Notes under the pieces: model-generated
What the model was told of the DNA's origin: nothing
Database searches by the model: none
What the model saw: the letters and a program-made list of their open reading frames with translations, nothing else
In this document: one piece after another, positions 23,296 through 34,899 of the stretch
Position numbering within the stretch: position 1 is the first letter of the stretch
Layout of the letters: the number at the start of each line of letters is the position of its first letter
Origin: Phanerodontia chrysosporium
Taxonomy: Eukaryota; Basidiomycota; Agaricomycetes; Polyporales; Phanerochaetaceae
Assembly: GCA_001910725.1 (NCBI GenBank)
Contig: MJGA01000001.1
Coordinates: 1,984,001-2,048,000 of the forward strand
Direction of reading: 5' to 3'
DNA: 64,000 nucleotides
Position numbers and translations under genes: made by a program

Positions 23296-24089
23296 GGCGC
23301 TCCTGCCTGTCTTTTCTCCCCATGCCCGCTCCATGCACCATCCATGTCCATGTACGCCTGTGCACGACCCCCTCACATGACTCCCCATGGTATGCCCTCC
23401 TTCACGCACGACTCCCCCTACGCACGGCCGTGTGGCCGCGATCCACTCTTTTCCATCCCCCTCTGTCTTCTATCGTATTCGTTTATTATTTGCTCCGATC
23501 CCGCACATCACTAGGCCTGTACCCATAGATCGCCCGCCCGCCCGCATTCTGCCCTGTACTGACACCCTCTTGCGTCCCATTCGATCTTCTCCTCTTTGCA
23601 CGTCTATTTTCTCCTACTCTCTTTCGGTGATCTCAGTTCATCTCTGTGCACGCATAAACACATTACATTCGCCTTTTCGCTTTCTAACGCAATCATGTAC
23701 GCCTTCTAATTCATGTAGTACGACAGTAACGTTCTTGTAATGTGCACCGTGTCCGTTTTGGACCTCGATACCCCCTCGTTCCTAGTGAGAAATACGGAAG
23801 TAATTCATTGCTTTTCGGAGACAGAGAGAACGATTGCAAGTTGAATTGCAGTTATGGTTGTGGAGCATACGCACTGTAGGTATTCACTCTAATCGTTGTG
23901 ACTGTCGACAATCGTTCGTAGTGCTTTGTCTGCCGAACCTTCGCCGCAGAGTTGGTTTCCTGAGTGTAGTGTATATCGGAGGGTACATATGTACAGACAG
24001 AGGCGTCGGAGATCATTACGTTGTCATCCATCCATCTATTGCTACAGGGTAAGTCAAGAACATCGAGAGGAGCACACCTGGGGCGGTGA
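23296..24089. other. Convergent intergenic region, no gene identified
   Basis: About 790 bp of pyrimidine-rich, AT-richer sequence between convergent genes, consistent with long 3'UTRs. No family-like frame, repeat or RNA gene is seen. Confidence 0.45.
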
Positions 24090-24908
24090 TCATGTCGCGG
24101 GCCGCAGCGCCCGGAGGCGCGCAGCGAGCTTGTCGTCCTCCTCCCCGATGACCTCCTTCGGCGAGAGATCGGGCACACTGGTAGCATCGCGGGAAGCAAG
24201 GTCGTGCTGGAGCTCGATGTTGGCCTCCTCGGCGGCCTGCTTCATGAGGGCGTCGACCTCGTCCTGCGGGGTCGAGACGGCGGTCGTGTTGGACATGGCC
24301 TCCTCCATGTACGACGTCTGGACGTCGAGGTCGGAGAATTGCTGCTCGAACTTGTCCATCACGACGGAGATCTGCAGAGGAACGGTCAGGACGCTATGAG
24401 CGAGGCAGGTAGATGGGGCGGCGCACCCGCTCGAGGTTCATGCTGTCCATGGCCTTGTCCATGCCCTTGACGACGGACGCCATGTTGCCTGTCATCTGGC
24501 GCATCGTAACGGCGGTCTCTACACGGCTCGCGACGGCATCGACGCGGCTGGAGAGGCGGAGGAGGTTGAGGGCCTCGGTCTTCTTGCGGATGGCGTTTGC
24601 GGCATAGATGCGTGCGCCTTCTGTGTTGCCCTGCTGAAGAGCCTGCAAAAACGGTCAGCACATATGCAGCAGAAACACGAGACCTTGTTGCGCACCTTCT
24701 TGAGGCGGGCCTTCTCAGTGCCCTCGTCCTTCTGGGCCTTCTTCGCCTGGCGGGCAAGGCTCTTGGCGGTGAACTAGGCGGCGTTCAGGTGAGGGAGAGA
24801 GCGGGAAGACGGAGGGGCGGACCTTGAGTTGAAAGAGAGTCTCTAGGCGGGGTCAGCATGGGCGGCTGGCGGGTGGCCGGGGGACGACGCACTCTCGAGG
24901 TTGCTCAT
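24090..24908 (-). CDS. did2: ESCRT-III regulatory subunit Did2/CHMP1
   Basis: Five exons (24893-24908, 24823-24842, 24684-24773, 24427-24642, 24090-24371) encode 207 residues, the normal CHMP1 size. The start is MSNLEKTLFQLKFTAKSL, rebuilt across two tiny exons of 16 and 20 nt. Family blocks follow: [74 protein letters not shown]. The C-terminal helix [17 protein letters not shown] is the MIT-interacting motif that recruits Vps4. It acts on endosomes in multivesicular body formation. It starts 182 bp from svp26 on the other strand. Confidence 0.95.
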
Positions 24909-25090
24909 CGTGGTGGACGATGCACTGAGACACTGCGCAAGCCCCGGCCCTTGTGGCGCTAAACGCCCCCGCGCGAGCCCCCACGTGGCACCCCGCCCTC
25001 GATTGGCGCCCGCGACACGGCCTGGTCGCGAACCACGTCCAGTACATACGCCGCTCACACGATTCCGCCGGTCGGGTCGACTTGGAATCC

Positions 25091-26319
25091 ATGTCCTCCT
25101 CCATTATCTCAGGTGTGTTGCCCTCCAATTTGCCAGTCACTGCCTGCTAAATACCGTCCATGACAGTTACGGCGGTGCCGTCGCCGCGTTCATATTTATT
25201 ACCCTCTCGCTGGGTGAGCACGCCGCTTCCGCAGTGCGCATCCCAGGACTGACACAGCACAGCCAGCGGACTACTCTGGCTCTCAGAGCTGATAGAGGAA
25301 CACTCACGGAGCGCAAAAGCCATTGGGCAGAGAGGCATCTACGTACGCACCCCGCATCCCTCGCGCTTGCGCTTGCGCTCACAGCTCTACAGGCCATCAT
25401 ACTCATACACATCCTCCTGTGGTACTTTGACTCTCTGCCTCTGCACCTCACCCTATTCTCCATCCTATGTCACATCGTCTACCTCCAGAACTTTACCCCC
25501 AATTGGCCTGTCGTCTCCCTAACGTCTCTCAGCTTCCTTGCGTCTTGCGCTCTTGTCATCATCGACCATTTCCTGTGGTTCTTCTACTTTGCCCGTGTCA
25601 CACAGAATGCACGCCATCGGGCACGGACCACGTATCCGCGGCAAAACATCCCGTGCCTGGGTTCGCAGATATCGCTACCTTTTTTGGTGTCTGCGTCTGG
25701 CTCGCGCCGCTCTTCCTCTTCCTCAGCCTCAGCGCGAACGACAACGCACTGCCGATGAACCTTTGTATGTGTCTCTGCATCCTCATATGTGCATACACTC
25801 ACGATCTCCCCTTCAGCTGGCGCAGCCTCAGTGCCCAGCACGCCAGCCCTGCCGTCGCATCCAGTCCCACCAAAGCCACAGCGCACATCCCTCTTCAAGT
25901 CCCTCTATGACGCACTCCCGCTTGACTCTCTCCCGCGAATGCGGCCTCGGTCGCGGCGGGACGCTTCACAGGGCATCATCGCGCCACAAAGCCCACGCCC
26001 GCCTACCTCGCCACTTCCATCACCGGGGCTCCCAGGCATGCGGAGGAACGCGTCCTCTGGAAGCCTCCCGCCATATACGACGCCGCCGCCGCCACGCCGC
26101 GTGTCGAGCGACAGCCCTGGTCTGTTGTACGCGGACCCCTCAGACATCACCCGCTCACCCGAGCCGTTTTCGTCGGGCTTTGCACTCGGCGTGCCCCCAT
26201 CCCAAAGACGCCCGACCGCGGGGCCGTCGCTCTCACCGTCACTTCGCCGCGCGGGCCTGACGCGCACCGAGCTCCGCCGCGCAGCGAGTTCGGGGGACAC
26301 GCTCGATCCGGATCGATGA
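25091..26319 (+). CDS. svp26: Svp26/TEX261-type ER-Golgi cargo adaptor with long C-terminal tail
   Basis: Exons 25091-25112, 25167-25213, 25263-25342, 25393-25764 and 25817-26319. The first 190 residues match Svp26, a multi-pass adaptor for sorting membrane proteins into COPII vesicles: HYLSYGGAVAAFIFITLSL, SGLLWLSELIEEHSR, LTLFSILCHIVYLQNF, LVIIDHFLWFFYFARV and GFADIATFFGVCVWLAPL. Two one-base losses are inferred. One sits just after the ATG, since ATG-TCC-TCC is out of frame with the conserved LLHYL. The other is in the G-run at 25619-25621. With both restored the product is 341 residues. The last 167 residues are a Ser/Pro/Arg-rich cytosolic tail not present in yeast Svp26 (228 residues). 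Confidence 0.85.
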
Positions 26320-26368
26320 CCAATACACCGTCTATTTTTCCCCATCTCAGTTTTCTGTTTAGCGTGAT

Positions 26369-28824
26369 TCACTGCGGCATCGAGAGGCTGTAATGTGAAA
26401 TGTACGGTATGTTTCTGTATCGGCGCGGGGGCGGATTCTGCGGGACGGGCGAGGGAACGGCCGTAGGCACGAACCCCATCATCGGCACCGGCGCAGGCTG
26501 CACGAGTACCGCACTGCCCGCCGGTGCGAATAACGGGGGCGGCGCACCGGGAAGCGCAAACGGACGCCCTGGCTCGAGCGCGTTGATCGTGTCGTCGCCA
26601 GGGAGCATGACCTCTGGCGGCGGGTAGCGCACAGGCTCCGTGCGCGTCATGAAGAACTGCGGTGGCTCGAGTGTACCGGGGACGGTTGGCGGCGTCGGCG
26701 GGTCTGCGTCCGCCCCGGGGAACGCCACGCGCCGCTCCCTGCGCGCCGTGCGCGTGCGTCGCGGAGGTGGAGGTGGAGGTGGAGGCGGGCGCACGGGCGG
26801 CGCGGGCGCGTCGCTCTCGGACGTTCTCCGTGTGTGTGCTGACGACGCCGGCGGCGGCGCGGAGCTGCGTGTGGAGGAGCGGAGGGACGTCGGCGCGACG
26901 TCGGGGCTGTCCGTCCCCGGCGCGAGGAACGGCCGCGCGAAACGCACCTGCGGCGGCTCGCCTGTGCCAGTGTCCTGGCGCGACGATCGCCTCCTGCTGC
27001 CGCCGCTGCTGTTGCTACCGCTGGCTGCGACGGACGGCGCGGGCGCGGGCGAGCGGACGCGGGGCGTGGCGGGCGGCGACGGGACGACGGGGGGCGGAGA
27101 GGCACAGCGCGGCGGGCTGCACCATGCCGCCTCTGCGGCGACGATCGGTGGGGTGCCGCTCGCGGGGGTGCTGCTCGCGGATGTGTCCGTGCTCAGCGTG
27201 CTGCGCCGCCGCTGCGGTGCGTCGCGCGCACCCACCGCGGTGAACGCATACTGCGCGAGCGCCTCGAGCCGCGCGGCGGCGTCGCGCGCAGACGGTCGCC
27301 GTGCAGGGTCTGTGGCCCAGCATTCGCTCATGAGGCGCCACAGCGCCGGCGCGACAGGATGTGTGCTCGCCGTGCGGGAATGCGGCAGGCTGGTGGGCGG
27401 GTGTCCTGCGTGCACCTGTCTGGCCGTCAGGCGGGGGTAAAAGCGGCAGGACAGGCGCGGGCGTACCTCCCAGCAGATGTTGCTGAATGCCCATATATCG
27501 GCGGCGCGCGTCGGGGACGGATCGGTTGCTGCCTGCTCTGGCGGAGCGTGAGTCGGGGCGTTGCGCTTGCGAGAGTCGAATTTAGAGAGGCCGTAGCTGG
27601 TCAGCTTCGCAGCGCCTTGTTCGTCGATGAGAATGTCCGACTAGAGTATGTGTGACCATGAGCTGCAGTGATCGTAAGAATGCTAGCGTAAGAATGCTAG
27701 ACGCACCGTCCGTAGATCACCGTGAATAACACCTTCCCTGTGCAGATACGCCAGACCACTGGCCACTTCGTGTAGCTACGGCGGATACTCGTTAAGGCGG
27801 CATCGACGTTAAGTCCCGCGTACTCACTAAACAATGCACCTCATCTTCTTGGAAACTCTCCGCGGAGATGTAGCGCATGATATTCCCGCCTTCTTCCCAG
27901 CAAGAGAGTAGGCACGGCTGTCCGAGGAAGAGGTCCAGTGATAGTCCTAGAAAGGGGAGGACGTATGGATGGCTGAGGTCCTTCCAGACAGATGCTTCGT
28001 GTATGAAATCCTGGTGCACACCGAGCTTAGAACAGTCCACCTATGCATCAAGCCGTGGGACTTACTCTGTTGTGCGCCCATTTGATGACAGACCCCGTGA
28101 GCCTTCTGGCCGCAGCCTTCCGCTCATTCGGGAGCAAAGCCTCGACGACGTCACTACTTGCGTGGTCCAGGGACAGTAGCTGCGCATTCTGCACAACAAG
28201 TCGCTCGGGTATCAGGCCTGATTCTATCATGAGTCTGATGTTCAGACGGTGCAGGGTCTCGCGAAGGTCCTGCCCCACAGTCTTCGCTTCTGGCGAAGGC
28301 TCCGTGCCTTCCGGCACACCGCACATAATGCTCCAGAAGACGCGGTCGTCGCAGAACTACACACCAAAATTTAGCTGCCCTGCAAGAGACCGGCGCGACT
28401 CGGCGCGGACGCACATTGTCGATGAGCATCATGGCCCCTTCGGTGGCGTCGGGATTGTCCCTGAGCGCTATCACCGCTGCACGGCCGCGCTCTGTCAACG
28501 CGAGGTCTTTAAACACCCGCATCGTCTTCATGTCATCGCCCTTGAATGCTGCGCCGACTGAGGGCACATCACCAAGCTTCGCGCGACTGACGAGCTGTAG
28601 CGCGTATCAGCAGGGCAGAGGCATGCACGCACGCTTTCCCTTACGTCCTCGAGTTCCATGCGTGTCTTGTAGCAGATCGATAGCAGACGAGCTTTGCTCT
28701 CATCGCTCCCCGCCTCTCTGTTAAGTTTCACGAGCATGCGATAGCTGTCAGACATGAATGCGTGAGGGTTTGATAGTGTGGCGTCGGCTAGGTGAGGAGC
28801 TGACCCTTTTCTGCAGGCATCCAT
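26369..28824 (-). CDS. Protein kinase-like protein with degenerate catalytic motifs
   Basis: About nine exons. An N-terminal helical region (NPHAFMSDSYRMLVKLNRE, then DDMKTMRVFKDLALTERG) precedes a kinase fold: HEASVWKDLSHPYVLPFLG, then LHEVASGLAYLHREGVIHGD and APPEQAATDPSPTRAADIWA. The catalytic loop reads HGDLRTSDIL, keeping the Asp but with Asp where the metal-binding Asn belongs. The DFG position reads SYG (KLTSYGLSKF), so the metal-binding Asp is Ser. These point to a pseudokinase or very weak kinase. The tail of about 270 residues is Pro/Arg/Ser-rich and includes nine consecutive prolines. One junction requires an unusually short 25-nt intron (28041-28065). Tail-to-tail with svp26, 49 bp apart. 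Confidence 0.72.
26765..26790. repeat. GGAGGT short tandem repeat inside the kinase-like gene
   Basis: A run of GGAGGT-like units on the plus strand, about 26 bp long. On the coding (minus) strand it encodes the polyproline run of the C-terminal tail. Such repeats vary in length between strains. Confidence 0.7.
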
Positions 28825-30601
28825 CTCCTTACCAGCGGATGCTAGCGCATATAGCGACTGGGAAATTATGTTCGTGACTGTCTATGGGATGCGATGTGAG
28901 AATAGCTGAATGCATGTCGATCGTCTCTTCCTCGGAAGCACGAACCTCATACAAGCGGACGCGCCGGTTTGAGGTTACAGTGGAGGATGAAGGAACTACA
29001 AGACTCATTCATGTTCGAACACCGCGGCAGTATGTGGCGTACCTGTTTTCACAGACTTGTAGAGAGGAATGCTCATCACAGTGCCTGCAGTCTCTTGACT
29101 GTGAGCGATTGTGGCGTGCAGCAGCACCAGTTCTCTGCAGGGAGAAGAGAACCTTCTATGATCTTCCGTGCATAATATGCATTCGGTGATGTCTGGCATT
29201 GCTCCAGGCCCGTCTTGGATGCTCTGACCGCCGCAGATCGTCAATTACGGGGAAATGTGCGATTCACGGATCTCACATACCGATCTATTGGCTGCAGATG
29301 TTAGACTTTTCCTTGATAGAGATATGTTGAATCCTGTAGTAGGGTTCCTATTACAGGGGGTACCAAGTCAAAGCAAGCTCAGCGTTGAGTGGTATGAGCT
29401 TAGATCTGCTCCCAAGCAGGAGGACACAAGCTCGGCGGCGCCGATCCGTTGACGCTCCCCACGATCACGTAGCCGTGAGATGCATCAACACCGTGTTATG
29501 CTCCTCGATTGTCCTAACGTAAGAGCCGCTGACGTGAAGCGCGAGCGTAGCTCTATGGTAAACAATGGTGCCTATCTCCGGAGCGCGCCAGGGATGAGTA
29601 GATGGTACGAAGCCAAGAAGTCGATGCTCTGAAGAGAACACCGTTGAGAGGGAGTCCAGGATATCAAGTGCTGGGCTGGTTCGACCCTGCCTCAATGCGT
29701 CTACGGAGATGGCTTATCTTACGAGATGTTAATGTAGTCTGCTGTCCCAAAATTTGTTTCCTGGTGACTATCTGCAGACATTATAACAAACTGAAAACGT
29801 GCATAAAATGCAGTTGCACTCACGCATGGTCGCAGTTGGTCCGCCATAGGCCGCACACGCCGGTCATGTTCATGTATAGCGGATACCCGAGTCAAGCTGT
29901 TGGTCGGCAGGTGAGTAGCTGTGCGCCTCATAGTAGAGATCCATCGGGGGTTGCTGCCATACGTCGTGCTGCTCTCAGAGCCGACCGCACATTGTACCAA
30001 CATGCCACCTCCGCGCTGTGAACAGCCTGGGCTCCAGGCATGGAGACAATTAAGCATTGGGCCAAGAATCCACACGAGCACTCAACTATTATATTGTGCA
30101 CAGATGCGGCAAGGAAAGCGCGCCGCAGCCTGCTCATGTGCATTGACACCGAGTCCGAATTTGCCGTTTGGAGTTGGAGCGGAAGGTGCTTGGAGGCTCG
30201 GATCACAAGGGTCCTTAGAAGCCAATTTGTTACAGGATCATGTGAAACGCATGGCGTGATATGGGAAAACGGCAGCCAAAGCCTCGGAATGGGGTTTGTG
30301 GGTGATAGTGGTAGACAGACAAGCTGCAACCGCAAACCTAGCCAACCATTTCGGGACACTCGCCCCCGCCCATCAATTGATAGACGCTCAATCTCCGTCC
30401 TGCACGTCGACCAGCTGCAACCAAGACACCAACGGCCTTGTCCAGGTTCCAGCACCTTGTCGTACTTGCGGAGGTTTGAAATAATAAGCATCAGGTAACA
30501 AAACACTGGTCTTAACATCTCCAATGCTCATTCGATTTCTCTCTCGCGTTGCAGGGGGTGCACCATATTGGATTCGCACAGGGCCAGCCAGGCACTCCAC
30601 C
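28825..30601. other. Gene-poor divergent intergenic region
   Basis: About 1.8 kb between the kinase-like gene (-) and the synaptojanin gene (+). It is less GC-rich than the flanking genes. Open frames of 60-200 codons occur on both strands but overlap one another, show no splice-consistent extension and match no family I know. It could hold decayed sequence, a non-coding RNA or only promoters; nothing in the sequence decides. Confidence 0.45.
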
Positions 30602-33600
30602 ATGCATTTGTATTTGACCGAGAGTCCGACCAGGACATTGTATCTGGCCACGAGCTCTCAGGAGGAGATCCAGGGTCGCCCAAGCCGAGTGCTTGTGTTC
30701 CGTGCTGCGGAAGGCAAAGCGTCGCAAGCGGTCGCGGAATTCCTCCCCAAAAGCGAGGTCGACCTGACCAATGCGATCAAGCTCTCCAACAGAGTCATAA
30801 AGGGCTGTCTAGGCCTGATCTCTGTTGCTGGTGGTACGTGATAGAGTCTGTCGCTTGTTACCCTCGGCGATTGGCAGGCTCATCGGTCGCCACGCCCAGA
30901 CATCTTTCTCGCGGTCATCACCTCTGCAACAGAACTCGGGAACACCAGACCTTTTGGTCCTCGACCCGAGTCCGTCGCAAAAATACACGAAGTAGGATTT
31001 TACTCCTTGACTTCCTCCACTTGGGATACTCCGTCTTTCTACGATGCCGCACCCAGTCCCACCTTCGCGGAGCAAGCAGACACCTTCCTGCGAGACTCCT
31101 ACTCAGGCCAGAACTCCCCAAACTCCATGTTTGAGCATCCTTGCATGCCCCTCACCAAGATCATATCTGCGGGGACCTTCTACTATGCCGTGGAGCCATA
31201 CTGGGATTTGTCATCGCGATTGTCACAGCGTATTGCGAGAGATGGCCAGGCTCCACAAGACGTGAGCCACTACGATGGGCGGTTCATATGGAACGAGTAT
31301 ATTGTACGCAGCCTACTGGACTTCCGAGAGCGTCTTGACCCTGCGGAGAGGAGTGACCTCGATCAGTGCCAGTTCATTGTAAGCCACGCCCTGCCGCAAG
31401 CGAAACGTACTCAATCACGCTGTCAGGTGCTTGCGATCCAAGGCTATGTCGGGATTCACGCCCTTCCCTGCCTGCACCACCTACCAACGGCAAACCTATG
31501 GTAGCCACCATCTCACTGATCTCTAGACTAGGGTGGAAGAGGGCGGGCACACGTTTCAATACACGGGGCGTAGACGACGATGGGAATTGCGCCAACTTCG
31601 TAGAGGTAAGAACATAAACCTCTTTTTGTCACGTTGAATGCTAATTAATGAATGACAGACGGAAACCATTTTCAGCACAGAAATGAACTGTTTCAGTTTC
31701 GTCCAGGTTAGAGGCAGCGTTCCTCGTGAGTGACGCGAAGTTCGGGGGTTGCGCAAAACCTTACCGTCTTGCAGTGTTCTGGGAGCAGCAAGGCCTGCAG
31801 ACGTTCGGCCAAAAGATCCAGATCACACGACCGCAAGCTTCACAGCCGGCGTTCGAGCGACATTTCATGCAGCTCATCGACGAATATGGAGCGGTTCATG
31901 CAATCAACCTCCTAGGCACAAAAGAGAACGAAGCAAGCCTGACCACTGCTTATGCACGAGCTCTGCAAGTAGCCCAGCAAGACATGGGCGATGCGATCGG
32001 GATCACGCATTTCGACTTCCACAATATGGTGCGATTGTACGGCCATGACGGAGTAATCGGTCAGCTGCGGTAAATATGATGAACTGGCTACGTACGCCAC
32101 AGCTCATCACCCTTGAACAGTCGGCAGGAAAGTGTCGTTGATCACATCGACAAGTTCGGGTTCACCATGGCAGACGCGGCGACGAACGAAATAATTACAT
32201 ACCAGAAGGGTGTCTTCAGGACAAATTGTCTTGACTGGTAGGTGAATCCGAGACTTCGCCTTCTCCAGCCTAATCGTACTTCCAGCCTCGATCGCACGAA
32301 CTTCGTTCAGGACATCTTGTCTCGTACTGTCCTCGAGCAGTATCTGTCATTGGTACGACGGGAGTGGATGAACATTATTTCTCTGTGGTCATATCACAGA
32401 GAGCTCTGGGCGGAGAACGGCGACGCTCTGTCGCGCATATATGCAGGTACTGGCGCTTTAAATACAAGCTACACCAGGAGCGGCAAGCGAACGCTAGCCG
32501 GTACGTCCGTCCCCACCAACCGGATAGGATAACTATTGAAGTATCGCCTTAGGCATGCTATCCGACGCCACAAAGAGCGTGTCAAGAGCGTATATCAATA
32601 ACTTCCAAGACAAGGGTAAACAGACGGCAATTGATATGTTCTTGGTACGTCACACATATGGGTCTATGCATTCCGTGAGCTGACGAGCTATGCAGGGCTA
32701 CATGAGCACGCAGAGGCAGGTCACCATTTTCGATCCCGTACACGACCTCGTTCGCGAGGCCCTTGAACGACGGTGGGTGTTTACAGTTAGGCAGCGCGAT
32801 CTTCGCCACTAATAATGTACACAGGCTGTCCGAGTATTCGACGACAAGGCGGTGCATTGTCTTTACGGGAACATGGAATGTGAACGGGCGGGTAGGTGAT
32901 ACCAACCATATGGGTAGCCTGCATACAATCTCACCATCCCCAGGCCCCTACCTCTGAGTCGTTGATGCCCTGGTTATTCCACGCAACAGTACGTCTCTCG
33001 GTTGACCCACTTGCCACGTCTTATACAGATCGCTGTAGCTCCTGCAGACATACCCGAGTACGTGAATTGTCTCGAAAATTGGTCGTACGCTCATTGCACT
33101 CTCTGCACAGGCCGGATATATACGCCATTGGATTCCAAGAGATAGTTCCGCTCACTGCCCAGCAAATTGTGCAAGCCGATCCTGAGAAGAAGTATGTATA
33201 CCGCATAGCTCCCCTTGCTCGATATTAACCGTGCACCAGGCGTATGTGGGAGACGAAGATCCTTGACACGCTCAATCGAGCCCCAGACCAGAAGGGAAAA
33301 TACGTACTCCTGCGGAGCCAGCAGGTATGTTGACGTTGCGACCCGGAGACCAGCTCACCGACACGTGCTCCAGTTGGTCGGCACAGCTTTGCTCGTCCTA
33401 GTGAAGTCTGAGCTCGTGCCGGTGATACGCAATGTCGAGGCTGCAACGCACAAGGTGCGTATTCCCTCCTCCCTCTCACATGCCTGCCACTCAGACGACA
33501 TGCGACACGTGTTATAGACGGGCCTCCGCGGAATGTCCGGGAACAAGGGTGCCGTGGCCATTCGTCTTGACTACTATGATACGAATTTCTGCTTCATTAC

Positions 33601-34805
33601 GGCACACTTAGCTGCCGGACATTCAAACGTCGAGGAAAGAAATGCCGACTATCATACCATCGTGAGCGGACTGCATTTCCAGAAGGGCAGGACTATCGAT
33701 ACCCATCAGTGGGTCTCGGAACATTTAATACAGTTTTGCTGCCACTTAACGTATCATCATTCGCAGGAATGTGATATGGCTCGCAGACACGAACTACAGG
33801 ATCGATTTGGAAAACGAGAGGGTGCGACAGCTGGCACAAGCAGACGACTTCGACGCCCTCCTTTCCGCCGACCAGGTGAGTCATGCGATGTCGCCTTCGA
33901 TGCCAAATTTACTCTTTGTTTCCTCTTCAGTTACGCCGAGTAATGGATGAACACGAAGCATTCGATGGATACATCGAAGGTCCCCTGCTTTTTGCCCCGA
34001 CGTACAAGTACGATTATGGCTCGGACAAATACGACACGAGCGAAAAGATGCGCATACCGGCCTGGACAGGTCATTCTCTCGATTTACATCTGTACTTCGC
34101 TCGCCTGACCACATGCGCTGTCATACAGATCGAGTACTCTACCGAGGCGATGCACTCGACCTTTCTGTATACTATAGGGCCGAGCTTAGAAGCTCCGATC
34201 ATCGACCGGGTGCGTGTCCATGCCGATTCTCCAGTGCTGTCTGCACCCGCATTTACTGTTGCAATGATCGTTCCTAGTGTTCGCAATCTTCAGAGCAGAA
34301 ATCCGCGTCATTGACCATGTCAAGCGGGCCGCGCTGTCGCGGCTCTTGCTAGAGAACGTGACCAGCACCGCGCCGGGTGAGAAGCTTGATGAAAAATTGG
34401 CGTCGCTCACCTTCGCAAATGAGGCATCAGAGCGTGAGCACTTCGCTTGTCTTGGCCGTTTGCTCCGCGGATGCTGACGCGGGCCCAAGCAGTGCCTCCA
34501 CCAAGCTCTGAAGATGCTGCATGGTGGGATAGCCCAGGTATGCGGCTTCCGCGCTGTAACGATGGTTGCGACAGACTGATGCAATCGCAGAGCACCCCGG
34601 AGGCGTTTTCCCTGTTATGCCCGGGCCACCTGGTGTGCCGCCCAGGGGGAATCCATTCGACACTCCGGACGATTCGCCGCTATCGTCGCCATCTTCGTCC
34701 GAGGAGCAGCTGTACAATACCCTGCAAACCCCCATCTCACCTCAGCCCCTCGGTACTGCTACCAGCCGACGACCCCCTCCACCGCCACCGCGGAACGCAA
34801 GATAG
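30602..34805 (+). CDS. Synaptojanin-type inositol polyphosphate 5-phosphatase (Sac1 + 5-phosphatase)
   Basis: About twenty exons encode a protein of roughly 1,050 residues, homologous to yeast Inp52/Inp53. The N-terminal Sac domain has an intact Cx5R(T) site (RTNCLDCLDRTN), so it can remove 3-/4-phosphates. The 5-phosphatase domain has [33 protein letters not shown], the Asp/Asn motif as [20 protein letters not shown] and SSDHRPVFAIF. A Pro-rich tail ([15 protein letters not shown], ending [10 protein letters not shown]) includes an NPF motif that could bind EH-domain endocytic proteins. It would act at the plasma membrane and early endosomes on PI(4,5)P2. Two one-base losses are inferred: near 31461-31470 and at the acceptor 34276-34277, where GTG-TTC needs one more G. 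Confidence 0.93.
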
Positions 34806-34899
34806 ACGTGGCGTGCACAAGAAATAACGTTTAGCAATCCAAATAATCATGGAAGTACAGAATAATAAAGGATGTATATTACAGCTCGCACCAGAACGC

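Noticed and set aside
26647..27440. Long plus-strand frames opposite the kinase-like tail
   Set aside because: They are antisense reads of a low-complexity Pro/Arg/Ser exon, Gly- or Arg-rich and without homology.
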